From Strongylocentrotus droebachiensis (lineage: Eukaryota > Echinodermata > Echinoidea > Camarodonta > Strongylocentrotidae), in the NCBI GenBank assembly GCA_035222895.1, contig JAVYIG010001588.1, positions 62,001 through 126,000 of the forward strand: DNA of 64,000 nt, in the 5' to 3' direction. Below the pieces are notes generated by a model. That model made no database searches, was not told the DNA's origin, and worked only from the letters and a program-made list of their open reading frames with translations. This document shows, piece after piece, positions 11,805-23,935 of this stretch; within the stretch, counting starts at the first letter, position 1, and the number at the start of each line of letters is the position of its first letter. The position numbers and the translations under genes were made by a program.

Positions 11805-13930
11805 AGTGACGAAATGTACAAAGCTACATATTTAGTTTTTATTGGAGCTTCATATTGATATTTGTCTATGCCTAAAAGTCAGGAAAACAGCTTTAAAATA
11901 TTATCATGAATGTTTAGCTTCCATATTGATTATTCACATTTTTTGATAATTATTCTTTGGACTCTAATAATTTGAGAAAATCTATATTCATGTCAATTAT
12001 TATTGCATATGTTCCTAATTTCCGCCATCAAAAAAGCGTCCTTTCCATTCCATTTTCTACCAATTAACTTTCCTATTTTCATTAATCTTCTGTTTTCTTG
12101 TAAGATAAATTTTATTTGATGTCATCTCTTCAACTGTCATTTCTGTCTGTCTGTCTCTGTATTTTATTTGTGGTGAGAATCATATAAATTGGAATTGTGT
12201 GATGTGTATAACTGGCAGTGTACTCTGTAACATATTTTCTAACCAGGTTCACCACACTTTGATAATGCATAATCTTCAGAGTATAATTGTATCACACCAA
12301 TCGTATAATGGCTCTGCCATATACTTGTATTCTCCTTTAAAAAAGTGTAATAGAAGATAAGTGAAGATAGCAATGAAGGGTATATATTCATTATTTCACA
12401 ATCCAGATTAATTGTAAGCCAAGTTATCAAAATGGCAAAAACTCATTAGACAAAGAGTAATCCATCAATGACAGGGGGAAAATAGCTCTTGCACAATGAG
12501 GTACCTATATACACGTAGTCTGCATGAGTGATTCCTCAAGCACAATAATTTGATAAATCTCAAAACTGAGGAGGTTTCCATTTCATTATTTTGTAATCTT
12601 CTTTCTATTGCTCCATCTGTATCACTACTTTATCAAAATTAAGCCTATTATTACTTTACTGGGAGGAGAAGATCTTCTTAACACCCAATTTATTTGGAAG
12701 CCTCCAAAACGAAAGATAGTATGGAGTTTTATCACATGTTTCATCATCAACTTTGAAAGTAATAAAATAAATTCTAGTCTATTTCAAGGGCAAGACTATT
12801 GTAGAGCTATCCTTGTACAAGAAATGTTCCAACATATTGGATGCTCAATTTTTTTGATTAGCCAAAAGTAGCTTGTCAGTCATTTAATATCAATTAGATC
12901 TGAGGTGATACATTGTTGGGTTAATAATGTGGTGATACACTTCAATTGGCCTTCTCCACGTATCAGCGAGCAGCAATGTGGGAATGCATGTCCTAGCCAT
13001 ACAAATTAAACTAATATTGTCATAAAATTAGCTAACCTTTTTTTTTCATTTAATGATTATTAAAAAGGCTTTTACGCGTCTGCTTCAAAACTCACATGGC
13101 TAAATTGAAATTGAAATTAAACTTCTGTTCAGACATAATGTAGTAACCTGCTTAAATAAGACTGCCACAGTCAAATAAAATATTTTAGATTTAATAAATG
13201 GCAGTTCAGGATTTAAAAAAAACCCAGCTGTGCACAACAAATGTTCCTACCCTGAAAGGGCATATATTTGATGATCCACTTATTTCAAAACAATGCTTTG
13301 TTAGAGACACCGTGCCAATATAATTCTGATTTTAAAATGAAGAAACTAACTTTTCCTAACAACAGATTTAGTTGATACATCAAAGCTATATAATTGATTT
13401 GTTGAAAAAGTGATGAATCATATATATAATGTATGATACTACTATCTTGCTTGACTGCCAATATTGAATAACTTTCTTTGTACATATAGGTATGCATGGA
13501 TCATTAGTAAGTCATGTTTTTTCAGACTGTGAGAATAACTTAACTTAATTGTTTGTTAAGTTTCTTGCATACAAAAAATTATTTTTTCAGTATTCAGTGA
13601 TTATCTATGGGGTCTAGAGCAGCCTAATCATACTAAAATTACCCTCTTAAAGAAAATCAAATGTGCAAAATAGGTATGTGGAAGAGTAAATATCACTAAA
13701 AAATCATCATAAAGTACAAATTTAAAGAATATATGAATGTAGCAATTTCATAAGTAAGAGAAATGCACATTGGATTGCACATTAATAGAAGAGAAAAAAA
13801 AAGAACAACGTTCTTAAAATGATTTGCTCCATATTTTATCTAAATCTTGTTTCATCCATTAGGAAATGAAAGGAAAAGTGTTGCTTACAATCTCTACCTT
13901 GACAAGATGCTATTGTTTGGGGAGCCACAT

Positions 13931-13947
13931 CCCCCCCCCCCCCCCCC
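13931..13947 (+). repeat. Poly-C tract (about 17 nt)
   Basis: C homopolymer directly followed by a pyrimidine stretch and poly-T. Confidence 0.9.
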
Positions 13948-14089
13948 TCCTCCAGATTTTTTTTCAAGAGGCAACTTTTGGTTTTTCTTTTCCCAATGCC
14001 CTACAAACAGCAATCCAAAGTTTAGGTTAAGGTGTGAGAGATATCAATGAGACTCGATGACAAGTGGAAGACTAAAAGGGGACATGATC

Positions 14090-15000
14090 TCTCGAGTCTC
14101 AAGAAAATGTCTCGTACACCATCGTTGGTTTGATTAGCAGCCCAAACAAAATAAAAAGTGCTAAGTAAATAATCTGCCTGGGTTGCCTGTACTTGTCGTA
14201 GCTAGCGCGCAACATCAGAATCTGATGTTCGTCTCGATTATTTTCTGTATTATAACTAGGTTCATCTCAGCTGTGACGCTATTGACATATCAGAGGTGGA
14301 GAAGAGCGCAAAGAAAAACAAAGCTGTGGTGGAGAAGAAGAAATAACAGCATCATCTTTTCTTTCCTACAACACCTTTCTTTTTTTGATGGAATCTTCCT
14401 GTCCCTTGTTCCTTCGAGTCTCTTTACTTTCTTACCGATGAAAAATGAGAGGACCGACTGTGGGATGTTAGGACGCAATGTGGGCCATGAATTGTCAGCA
14501 AGCCCCAAATCAACAAGACTTGAGCATTAGATAGATCCCTGTGTAATCAAGTCCCGAGCAGAAAAAAAGCCCTGCGGCGATAACCTTGCACAGAATACCG
14601 CCCTTGATTTTTACAGACTTTGGTACTTGACAGATTGGGCTGCTAATATAATAGCCCTAGAGATGAAGAGACTCGCTGGAAGAAAGATGGAGCTAAATTG
14701 AAGTGATGGAGGGAGAGAGGAGGGACAACAAAAAAGTCAAAGAGAAAGAAAAGGAGACGTTGAGGGCAGAGAAAACAGTTACAGGACCACTTTCGATGAA
14801 AGATATTCCATTACGAAATGTTGATATAACGCTTAGAGTTAGCGATCTGGTATGTGAAGTTCTAGCGAGAGACGGGGTGATGTTTTGCATGCAAGGGTGT
14901 GGGGAGGGAAAGATACGTGTTGTCAGTATATCCGTAAAGTGAAGGTACAGGGTTTGTCCGTTGAAGTTCCCTCCTCTTTTCGGATCCAACCCGAAAATCT
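14090..15000. promoter_or_regulatory. Candidate regulatory island in intron 1
   Basis: Complex, repeat-free sequence with higher GC than its surroundings, about 4.5-5.4 kb upstream of the main exon. It includes CCGCCCTTGATTTT and a CAGATTGGGCTGCTAATATAATAG block. Open frames on both strands are unremarkable. The call rests only on composition and lack of simple repeats, which is how conserved non-coding elements often look; conservation itself was not tested. Confidence 0.22.
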
Positions 15001-15878
15001 TGAGATGTTAGAAAGAAGAATAAAGGATATGTAAGAAAAATGTGGGGAAGAAGAGGTGTCCTTGAACCATAAAGGGGCTCAATATTTGGCTTTAATTAAC
15101 TCTGTGTTTGTGTGGAAGCAGGCGAGGATGAAGCCCCTCCCGGACGCACCATGTGATGGTTGAATCAATATTTAGCAGTGTGCTGTGAAAATGAAGCTGA
15201 GCGTTGGTTACCCACGACCTTGAACCTTTCTAAATCTCTCCTTATTTGGGTTTGTACTTTGTGGCAGAGTGATTTTTTTCTACCATAGCTGTCTTTTGCA
15301 CTCCTTTTTCTTGTTTTTCTAAAAAGCCATTTCCCCCCTTTTTTTTAAATTCCATGTGGTATACATTCATTGTTAGATGTCCATTGTAGAGAGCTCTTTG
15401 ATGTGTGCTTGGAAGAGAAGGTGGAACTGTAACACAAAGAATGGAAGCAAGGCGACAAATCCTAAGCTTCTTGGCTGTACATTCAAATATTAGGTTAACT
15501 TCTTTTTCTCCTGCTTCTCAACTCTTGTGTGTTCAAGTTCACCTGCGGATTATGACAGCCCTTTCCTCAAATTTCCATCTTGTTCTTCAGATTCATCGAC
15601 CAAAAAGCTTAAGTTGGAGCAATTGCGATAATTATCAATAAAAAAGAGGATTATATAAGGGTGAAAGGAGCAGCACCATTACTGAGCCAGTTGAACAAAA
15701 AGCATGAAATATAATTTGTTCAGCAAGATAGAGGATGATGTTTTTGAAGAAAAATTCATTCTGTTAAACAGAAAAGAAAAGAAATTTACCTAAAAGACAC
15801 AGTTGTCGGTTTACATGCTACATTAGTTCATTTTGATGTAAATATACATGTAGTGTTCTATTCAAAGTATGTAGCATG

Positions 15879-15899
15879 ATATATATATATATATATATG
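15879..15899. repeat. (AT)n microsatellite
   Basis: About ten AT dinucleotides in a row within AT-rich intron sequence. Confidence 0.9.
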
Positions 15900-17254
15900 C
15901 CTATACAAAAATTCTAGCAGTAGAAAAAAATATCCAAAATAAAACGTTATTGTTCTGTTTGCTTTCACTTTAATAAAATTGATGACTCAATTTGTAGGAC
16001 TCAATTTTTACTAGAAGTGTTAATGCTAGCTGTTTGAAAGGGGTGGTTTTATATGACTTGCATATTAAACTTACTTTTAAAGTTATTTTTTACAATCAAT
16101 GGTGTATATATTTAGCATTCCAGTAATATCACATACATTTTTTAAGACACCAAAATGGAGGCGAAAAAGGAAATTAGGTATTATGCTTCGGCAATAAATT
16201 AGCAAATCAATTATTTTGTATTATCCAAACCTATTTTTTTGCAGGTAGTGTTTTATACCGTTTTAGGGCAAAGTTTTAATGGGGGAATTTAGATTGCTTA
16301 TTAACCTTCTCTTATGAAATGATTATATCTCTGGTAATTCATGCCTTTAATATCAGCTTCAAAGTAAGTAAAGTACATTTTTGAATATTTGTCAAGCCTA
16401 ATTGAATTGTTGCTGTGCTTGTCAGTTTTGTTTTACCTGAGAGTCATGTGTTTGTAAATTGAACTGTTGTATTTGTCTTTACTGAAACTTTAAGAAATAG
16501 CAAGGTATTTTTTAGAGTTAGAGCAAGTAAAAGGTAAAAAATATAAGTTCAACTCTTGACTACATACACTCTACATTGGGATAAGCATATACTTTGATAG
16601 TCTAAGGAGGAAAGCTTGAGAGGCTTTTGATTTCAATGTACATTAAAAAAGAAAGTTAATAACTACAAAATCATTAAAAACAAGCGGACTGTTCGGAGAG
16701 TACAGTATCATAAAAATGTTTGAATAATTAAGCAATTCATCCTCTGTAGATCGGTGCTAGAGAGCTAGATGGACATTGACTCTAATAATTTTACACAGAG
16801 TAAATACATTTCTGAATCTCAACAGAGGACAGATGGAAGTGAAAAGGATTTGAATATGTACTATATGTGTACTACCTAGTGTATAAAGGCTAGTTATATT
16901 CACACAGAATCCCTCTACCGGTACTATAGTTGCCTGCCTATTCACTTGCACGTTGTTACAGAATATAAGGTATATATTCATTGTCTGTTACCTACAGGCT
17001 ATAGAGTATTTCTTGAGTTCCTCAATACTCTGGGGAGGGATATGGAGGGAAATCGTGGTCAGTTCATTCCAGCCCTGAGGCTATTTCTATTTTTTGTTCT
17101 CCAGCTCCGGTTTGTCCCGAAGTGACCCTATTCATTGAGAGGAGTGTTGTGATTTCTCTGCAGCGCCCTTGCTTCTGACCATGCCCATCAGATTAGGTTA
17201 CCTACCTGCACAGGAATATAGGCCTGCACTTGAACGTGGGAATGAAGGAGGAAG

Positions 17255-17312
17255 GGAGGGAGAGAGAGAGAAAGAGAGAAAGAGATAGAGAGAGAGAGAG
17301 AGAGAAAGAGAG
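17255..17312 (+). repeat. (GA)n microsatellite
   Basis: GA dinucleotide array with scattered AAA and GATA interruptions. It creates a Ser/Leu-rich open frame on the minus strand that is not a gene. Confidence 0.92.
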
Positions 17313-17814
17313 TTGCCTAGGTGATGGAATCGAGGAGGGACAGAATAAGGGGCTGGAATGATGTGGTCAAAAGTGAGCGTTGTAAACATGGCTGCTCGAT
17401 CTGTAGAGGAGCTAATGCTAGAAAGAGCAAGGGGAGAGAAGGGGGAAGAGTGAATGTTGAATGAAGGGGCAATAAAAGGGAATGAATGATGTTGAGGACG
17501 TGTTCTGAATGTGAATTGAAGGACAACAAGACAAAATGTAATAACAAGAAATATATGGGGAGAATAGTTTGAGAGACAAGTGCAGCTATCGAGAGAAAAT
17601 CTTAGAGAAACAGTAGGATGTGCTTGTGAGGACATTGTAATACATTTAGTATGATTCTCAAAATCTTGGTCCAGGATTGCATTTAACAAAGGAAAACTTT
17701 GACCTCAGACTAACTTCCTTTGTTAAAGAATATGGGCTGTGGAAGAATTTGTTTGGAATTCAATAATACAGGATTCTTGACTTTATTCCTGAACTGATTC
17801 AATGTGAATACAAG

Positions 17815-17838
17815 GCAATGACGAAGGTTCGTCATTGC
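17815..17838. repeat. Perfect 11-bp inverted repeat
   Basis: GCAATGACGAA and its exact complement are separated by two G bases, giving a tight 24-bp hairpin. It is isolated, with no flanking target duplication visible. Confidence 0.8.
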
Positions 17839-19450
17839 AAAAATGATAATGTACACAAATTTTGCTCATGTAGCATGAAGACAATTTATCATGATATGCT
17901 AAAAAAACTCAGATGATTTGAAGAGAAAAGTGAATATAGTTATTATAGATCCAATTTCTTTTGAAATCGATGAAATTTATGTAATTTATCTGGCATGTCA
18001 GCCTTCACTTCATACAGGATAAATACCTTTTCTTTTTCTTTAACTTTCATTCTTTCTTCCTTTCCTTTTTTTCCTGAGTAATCCACACAAAAACAAGCAC
18101 TGCTCTTTCGTGGATTTCTCAATTTCCTTTAAACTTCTACCTTATTTATAAAAGTGTTATGCTTATATGTCTTGTATATTAAAATGCCTTTATTACTTAT
18201 CAACATTTAATATTGTATAATTACAATAATGAATATGTCAACAGATTATGTGTACCCATATTTGTGATAATTTAAGGTTTGTATTTTGTCTCAAAGCCTC
18301 ATAGACGATGTTGAAAATTTAACAATTATTCTCTCATTTTAACATTAAAGTTCAACTTATGTATATTTAGATGACATTTCCAATATTATGAAATATATCT
18401 CTTTGTCACTTTGACAATGGCAAGAAGTGCCTTTATAAATTGGTCCTTTTAATATAAAAAAAGGCCATCACAAAGGAGTAGACGCAAAGAAGGTATTTCA
18501 TGGGCTTCTGACTCTAAATGGAATTGTGACACCAGTCATGCACTGCTCCATTTATCATTGGATAATCAACACTTATTGCTTACACAAACTTCTCTTTGTA
18601 AGGGACCTGTCACGCAATGAATAGACGACAATAGGGCCCAAAAATGTTACTGCTCTGCAGTGTAATGGAGCGTTTCATCACTGCTAAAGAGGGATAAGTC
18701 AAAGTTGCTAACTTCATCCCGGGCTTGGGACGTTGTTGTCTGATCTATTGATTGATATAGTTTGTGGGGGTGGATATTAGGATTGTTCACCCTGTGATCA
18801 GAGAATAGAATACTATTGGATAGTCTGGGAGTGGATACTATAATGCAGAGGGGAAATGTGAAAATTGCAGTTACTTCATGAAATAATATCAACTTCAATC
18901 ATTGTCTAGTATGGGATGAAAGGTGATTTATAATTATTTAGATACTCAGCATTAAATGATAAACAGTGATTAAAACAAAGAGAAGAATGAGATCCTGTAA
19001 AGCAATTCTAAAGTAAAAGGTATAATTTCATATTGTATTGTCTTTTCTTTAAAATGATTTTATTATCATGTTTGAATCTCTTGTTGGTGATTGCAAGTTC
19101 AAGTTTTCTGAAACTTTAACTCTTGATCTAGGGTTAGGAAACTTTCTTTTGGTCGATAAGATCAATTCAATTACCATCCAGGCAGATAACGAGACCTGAT
19201 AGGGAATGCAATTATGTTTTGTAGTCATCCTTGACGGTCCGTAGTGTATTATGATCATGATCTGGTTTGACAGGTTACCTGTGAAAACCGATCCTCCTTC
19301 CTTTTGACATAGTTTGACTCTTTCTATCTTCCATACCTGAGTAAGACGTGATGACCCGTTCAATGTCCCACAAAGATTGCTATCAAACATTCATGTCCTT
19401 CCAATGCTGACTAATTTTATTTTGATTTCCTTTTGATTTTGTCTTTGCAG

Positions 19451-19490
19451 TCAGCCAGCATTCTTCAACTGAGGAGCTCGTGAAGTCACT
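19451..19490 (+). other. 5' untranslated part of the main exon
   Basis: The exon starts after a good acceptor (GTCTTTGCAG at 19441-19450, preceded by a T-rich tract). An in-frame TGA at 19470-19472 lies seven codons before the ATG at 19491. That sets the start codon and shows that translation does not continue from further upstream in this frame. The context around the ATG (GTCACTATGTCT) is only moderate. Confidence 0.7.
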
Positions 19491-20508
19491 ATGTCTAAGC
19501 GTCAGAGCGGTGGAGGCAAGGAGGCCCTACCGGCGCACATCAAACGGCCCTGCATGCAAGTGGCTCGTCCGATTCACGTCTACCCTCACGAGCCAGTTCA
19601 TGGAAGTTCTCTGCAGCAGAGTGAGGTTGATCGCTTGGAGAACAGTACTCCACACATCTGCAGTAGCAGCAGCAGCAGCAGCGGTGGTTCTATAGATGGT
19701 CGTCAGCAGAGTCCCGATCAACCTTTAGGACCGTACGACATGGATAGATCACATACATCACCTCAACAGAACTCCCCTCCAAGAGCCTCACCTCTTCATG
19801 CATCCTCACCACTAAGAGTGTCACCTCCATTGATATCACCTCCTCAGGTGTCACCACAGCATGTGTCGCCCTCCCATGCTTCACCTCTCCCAACCTCGAC
19901 AACCAGGGCCTCTCCGACGACCCGCTTGTCTCCATCCCGAGTGTTGCCGGCTCACGTATATCCTAGTCATGTATCTCCTCCTACCCACACTTCCCCGCCC
20001 CAGGTATCCCCAACTCATGTTTCACCGTCGCGCACTTCACCACCTTGCAGTTCCCCTTCTGCAGTAACAAACTGTGAAGCTTGCCACTATCACCATCACC
20101 ACCATCACCACCACCACCATCAACAACAACACCAACAACCTCAACCACACCATCACAACCATGTCGTCAATTACAGCGCCGCGTACTCTCCGCCACTGGA
20201 TGTGGCTAACAAACCTTTGTGTGACTCACGCCGCCATGAGCCCCTGGCCCATAAAGCCGTGCCAAAGTCTTCCGGTGCAGTCTTACCGATTCGGTCCCAC
20301 GCTTCCCTCCCGTCTTGGATTAAATCGGAAGAAAACAGGCCGACCTGGGCAAAGCGCCCTCTGCCTGCTAAGGACCTTTCAAACGCAGAGGCAAGGTCAC
20401 GGACCGGAGAGAAGCAACCAGCCCAGGAGGCAGAGAAGAATAAGCAGGACTTAGAAGCAGCTAACCCTGTCACTCGATGGCCTAGTGCACCAAAATGGGT
20501 TGAACTTG
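19491..20508 (+). CDS. First coding exon of an unrecognised Pro/Ser/His-rich, probably nuclear protein
   Basis: This encodes the first 339 residues plus one base of codon 340. The start is fixed by an upstream in-frame TGA and the exon ends at a strong donor (CTTG|GTGAGT, GT at 20509). Reading on past the donor gives a stop only eight codons later, as expected for intron. Order of features: a basic N-terminus with KR and IKRP motifs (1-20); a Ser run (58-64); an array of Ser-Pro repeats, mostly five residues apart, with V/A/T before SP (about 89-189); ten consecutive His (201-210) running into a Gln/His/Pro tract (211-224); an I-K-S-E motif at 277-280 that fits a SUMO acceptor; and a charged, helix-prone Lys/Glu/Gln stretch (about 298-325). 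No signal peptide or membrane segment is present. SP arrays and poly-His are common in nuclear regulatory proteins, and His runs often direct nuclear-speckle localisation. A nuclear role is inferred; I do not recognise the family. Confidence 0.88.
19670..19685 (+). repeat. AGC trinucleotide run coding poly-Ser
   Basis: Tandem AGC codons inside the main exon encode part of the Ser run at residues 58-64. Being uninterrupted at the DNA level, it is likely to vary in length between alleles. Confidence 0.75.
20089..20147 (+). repeat. CAC/CAT and CAA codon repeat coding poly-His and Gln/His
   Basis: Ten His codons alternate CAC and CAT (residues 201-210) and are followed by CAA/CAC codons for a Gln/His tract. 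Mixing synonymous codons suggests that the His run itself is kept, not just recent slippage of one trinucleotide. Confidence 0.8.
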
Positions 20509-21148
20509 GTGAGTATCTCATTGATAGCATGTAACTTATATTTGCGATGTTATTATTTAGGTTATTTTTTAGGTACCTCTGTACCATTCAGAGATTTTAA
20601 TTGAATGATGTACAGAAATGGTTTCATAATTCTGTACTCTGTACATGTATTGTCACATTGGTATGCCATATCAAGAAGAATGACATACTGTTCATCTGCT
20701 TCACTTTACTGCAATTTGATTGCTAATAATTTATTAACGTAAGAGGAATAACAATGGGCCCTTTATCTACCCATCAGTCATCCACCCGACTGAACAATCA
20801 ATCAATCACAGTCCCATACATTTAATCTATAGTGGAGTCATTAATTACTCAAAAGATCTATCAGTCAATAATTGTCCCTTAAATTCTCTCCATTAACCTT
20901 TAATTCCACCATGAATCATAGCACTTGAGGAAACCATTCATACATTTTGATTACGGCTCAAGTCCAAAGTCAGTCACTCTTGTTAGAAATGCATACATCT
21001 AAATGGAAAAAAGATGAACCGTGCTATATGGTGTAAATGAATAAGAAGAGATAATGTTTCCATTTTATGGCACTATGAACTCATTGCCTATGGAAACTGG
21101 ATTGCTCCTGTATTGAAGCCTAGTGGAATAAAATAATTCAGTATTCAT

Positions 21149-21421
21149 TAGGCCTTTCTTCATCAGCTTGAGTTTGCCAAATAGCCCGCTATTTCTGATT
21201 CTGAAAATTAGTCTGATCACGAAATAGCGGGCTATTAGGCAGGTAAAGACATATATAGCGGGCTATTTGCTTAGGAAATCTTCCTTGTATATCTTGGGCT
21301 AGTTTGCAAACACTGAGCTAATTTAAGACGCGATTTGCAACTTTGGGCTAATTTCCCGGATCACAAAGTAGCATGCTATATATGACCAACCGAGCTGATA
21401 AATACAGGCATTTATTACCTT
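21149..21421. mobile_element. MITE, copy A of a family seen twice in this window
   Basis: Imperfect terminal inverted repeats. The left end reads TAGGCCTTTCTTCATCAGC and the right end, read in complement, ATGCCTGTATTTATCAGC. Both run on into a TTGGCCAAATAG-like segment. The inside carries repeated ATAGCGGGCTATTT palindromes and the phrases ATCTTGGGCTAGTTTGCAAA and GGGCTAATTTCCCGGATCAC, which recur in copy B at 52352-52702. No clear target duplication remains. The TAGGCCTG-type ends would fit a hAT-like element, but this is not proven. Confidence 0.75.
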
Positions 21422-22299
21422 GTCATTGTCATGTCTTCACATTGGATCATGAGTTTTGAGGTAATGAGTCCCGCACCTCTGGTTAACAGCAATAATGTGT
21501 ACCTTCAAAGTTTATTCCCAATACCTAATTGATTAACGGCCTTTCAAGATTATAATGTTTTGGAGCGATTGTTTATTGACTGATAATAATTTACTGCGAA
21601 TGCTGTAATGGGAATTAGCATGTTAACTTCTTATCATAGTATATAATCAGATTGCTTGGACAAATGTCCAGTTAGCGGTAGGTCATTTTCAGTCCCGAGA
21701 TGCCATTTTTCATCCAAGGTAGATATGGACCTATTATATAACATTTTTTTTATTTTTTTATTTTTTTAAATATATTTGTTCCACATTTTACAAAAAATAT
21801 AGACATACAAACTTATACAATCTGGTAACTCAGATAGTGTATTGCTGAGAATCAGGACTGATTTTGATCATTTAGGCATATGTTTGTGCTTTGAGGCAAA
21901 AATAAGGGAAATTGATTGAACAAAATGGTAAAAGGAGACAATAAAATATATATTGAATGTGCTAGTCCCCTTCAGTTCATATGCACTAAGCTATACCAAT
22001 GTGAAGTCTAAAGACAAAAAAGTGGCTTATCTATGTCACATAACCTGTGAATGTGTCTATGATGGAATGCCAATTTGAAGATCATGTCCAACTATGTAAT
22101 GCATCATGAATGTTCGCATTTGTGTGATCTTATTCAATTTGGCACTCGATCAGAAGTAGGTCATGTCAATGAATCTAATGTAAATATTTGACGATGTGCC
22201 AATTAACGATTCTATGGTGGTTTAAAAGAGCAAACAAGATTAGTTTGTGCAGTGTTCAGTCTTTGTAGAATAAAAACAATTAGAAAAGACTCATGCTTC

Positions 22300-22650
22300 G
22301 TAATGCTTTCCATTGTCTCGAAGATCATCGCGTTAACATGGAAAGCATTGTTTTAAGTGACCGCTGCCCTCGCCTCATGTTTCAGGGTAACAACAAGGGT
22401 TCTGTTTTCGCATCTTGGCGAGCTTAGCTCCCCTCATATAAGCTGCACAGTCGAGCAAGATGCACCCAGTAATCGCTCTCCTTAATTGCACTCCCATTCT
22501 AGATCACGATAATGAGATATTCTGTCTTTCTATTCAGCTCTCTAATTACCATTCCCCCTGGTTAGTCTAACTACTTGGTGATTATCATTCGTTTTCAACT
22601 GACATTGTATTGCTAATTGACCACCCTTAATGGTAAATTCAGCAGATGTA
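22300..22650. promoter_or_regulatory. Candidate enhancer-like island in intron 2
   Basis: Repeat-free block with higher GC than its flanks. It is dense in homeodomain-type cores (TAATTGC, CTAATTACC, CTAATTGAC) and GATA-like sites (GATAATGAGATA). The call is based on composition and motif density only. Confidence 0.25.
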
Positions 22651-23754
22651 ATGCTTGGATGATTAAAATGATCTGCCTTTCTTTAAATACCTCATATTAT
22701 AATATTGTAGGGTATAGTGCTAAAAAAGATCCTTAGAATACCTAATCGCATGTAAAATTTATCATTTTATGAAATGGAACAGGGTTCTCAAAAAACCTAT
22801 CTGTTTTGTATAGTTCATACCTCTATGTATGTACAATTATTATGTACATGTATGTTTATGATGTTGTATGTTTATGATGTTGTATGTTGGCTCCTGAGAG
22901 CATTGACGCACATACTCTCACATTTTCTTAAGACCTTTCTTGCTCTCATCATGCAGACAGTACCCTTGAATAACCCTGTACAAAATCAGATGTCTTGTTT
23001 TCATGGATACAATGTTGCTTATATAAATAGCAACATTTTCTGCCTTTTTTCTTTTACCCTGAGAATGATGAATTATTTATAAAATATTTTTGTGCCTGAT
23101 TTTCTCTTATTCCCTAAGTGAAATGTGGGATTATGACTAGACCCCAACAAAATCCAACAAATCTTTGCTTTCCTTTGGTTTTACCGGTAATTCCTTTGGA
23201 ATGGAGAAAAGAAAAAAGTGGGATATTATGCAGTTCTTTTTTTTATTAAGTGAAAAATTCTGTCATGATTAAATCTTTTGAGAGCCAAGCTTTGCTTTGG
23301 AATGAAACTAAGAATATTGAGATCAATATTTCTTAAACAATTCTCATTTATATAAATACATGTATCTAATGCATTTTGTTCCTTATTGAGTATGTATTCA
23401 TAGAACTTTAATAAATATACAGCATTTTTTCATTTCTCATTATTTTTAGCCTTAAGCTGATACAGTTGCCTCCTTTGAAAGAACTTTAAGTATGCAAGTT
23501 GGATATGTTTGAATAGGACTTTGAAATAAGCATTTTTCATTTTTTAAGAGAATGTTTGATTTAAGGTGATGAAAGGACATATTTTAAATAGATGCAAAAT
23601 GTTTTTACATAGGATTACTGGAAAACTTGTCTGTTGTATTTCTATTACAAACTCATGATCCCTTTTAAAGGGGAAAATATTCTTTTTTGGTTTTGTTTTT
23701 GTTTTGCTGAGGCACCTAATAGCATGCATATTCAACCCTGGTTTTCCCTCTGCC

Positions 23755-23935
23755 TAAGATCTAGGTTGGCACCCCTATTGACATTTTCCCCGGTCGCAGT
23801 AATTAATTGACAGCCCAACGATGCAGCCTACATCGAGATGCAAACAGTCACTACCCTTTCAATGCATTCGCATGCAGATATCTCACAACAAAGATGGGAC
23901 GTCCCGATGTAAACATTGCACACTGACATACATCT
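23755..23935. promoter_or_regulatory. Candidate regulatory island in intron 2
   Basis: Short, complex block containing AGTAATTAATTGACAG and GCATTCGCATGCAGATATC, set in AT-rich DNA. Motif evidence only. Confidence 0.18.

Larger units (their letters stand above)
7249..19450 (+). other. Probable intron 1 (about 12.2 kb), non-coding
   Basis: This holds no convincing exon. It is AT-rich sequence with a hairpin repeat at 11722-11804, a poly-C at 13931, a candidate regulatory island at 14090-15000, an (AT)n run at 15879, a GA array at 17255 and a small perfect palindrome at 17815-17838. It would be bounded by the candidate donor at 7249 and the clear acceptor at 19441-19450, if the candidate first exon is right. 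Confidence 0.4.

Noticed and set aside
14183..14530. 115-codon + strand frame in the intron 1 island
   Set aside because: No domain, and a comparable frame on the opposite strand covers the same DNA; treated as non-coding island.
17198..17689. 163-codon open frame on the minus strand
   Set aside because: Driven by the GA array (Ser/Leu repeat) and flanking pyrimidine-rich DNA; no recognisable domain.
19527..20587. Several frames antisense or out of frame with the main exon
   Set aside because: They are shadows of the repeat-rich exon; the + strand frame from 19491 has the proper splice sites and the protein-like pattern.
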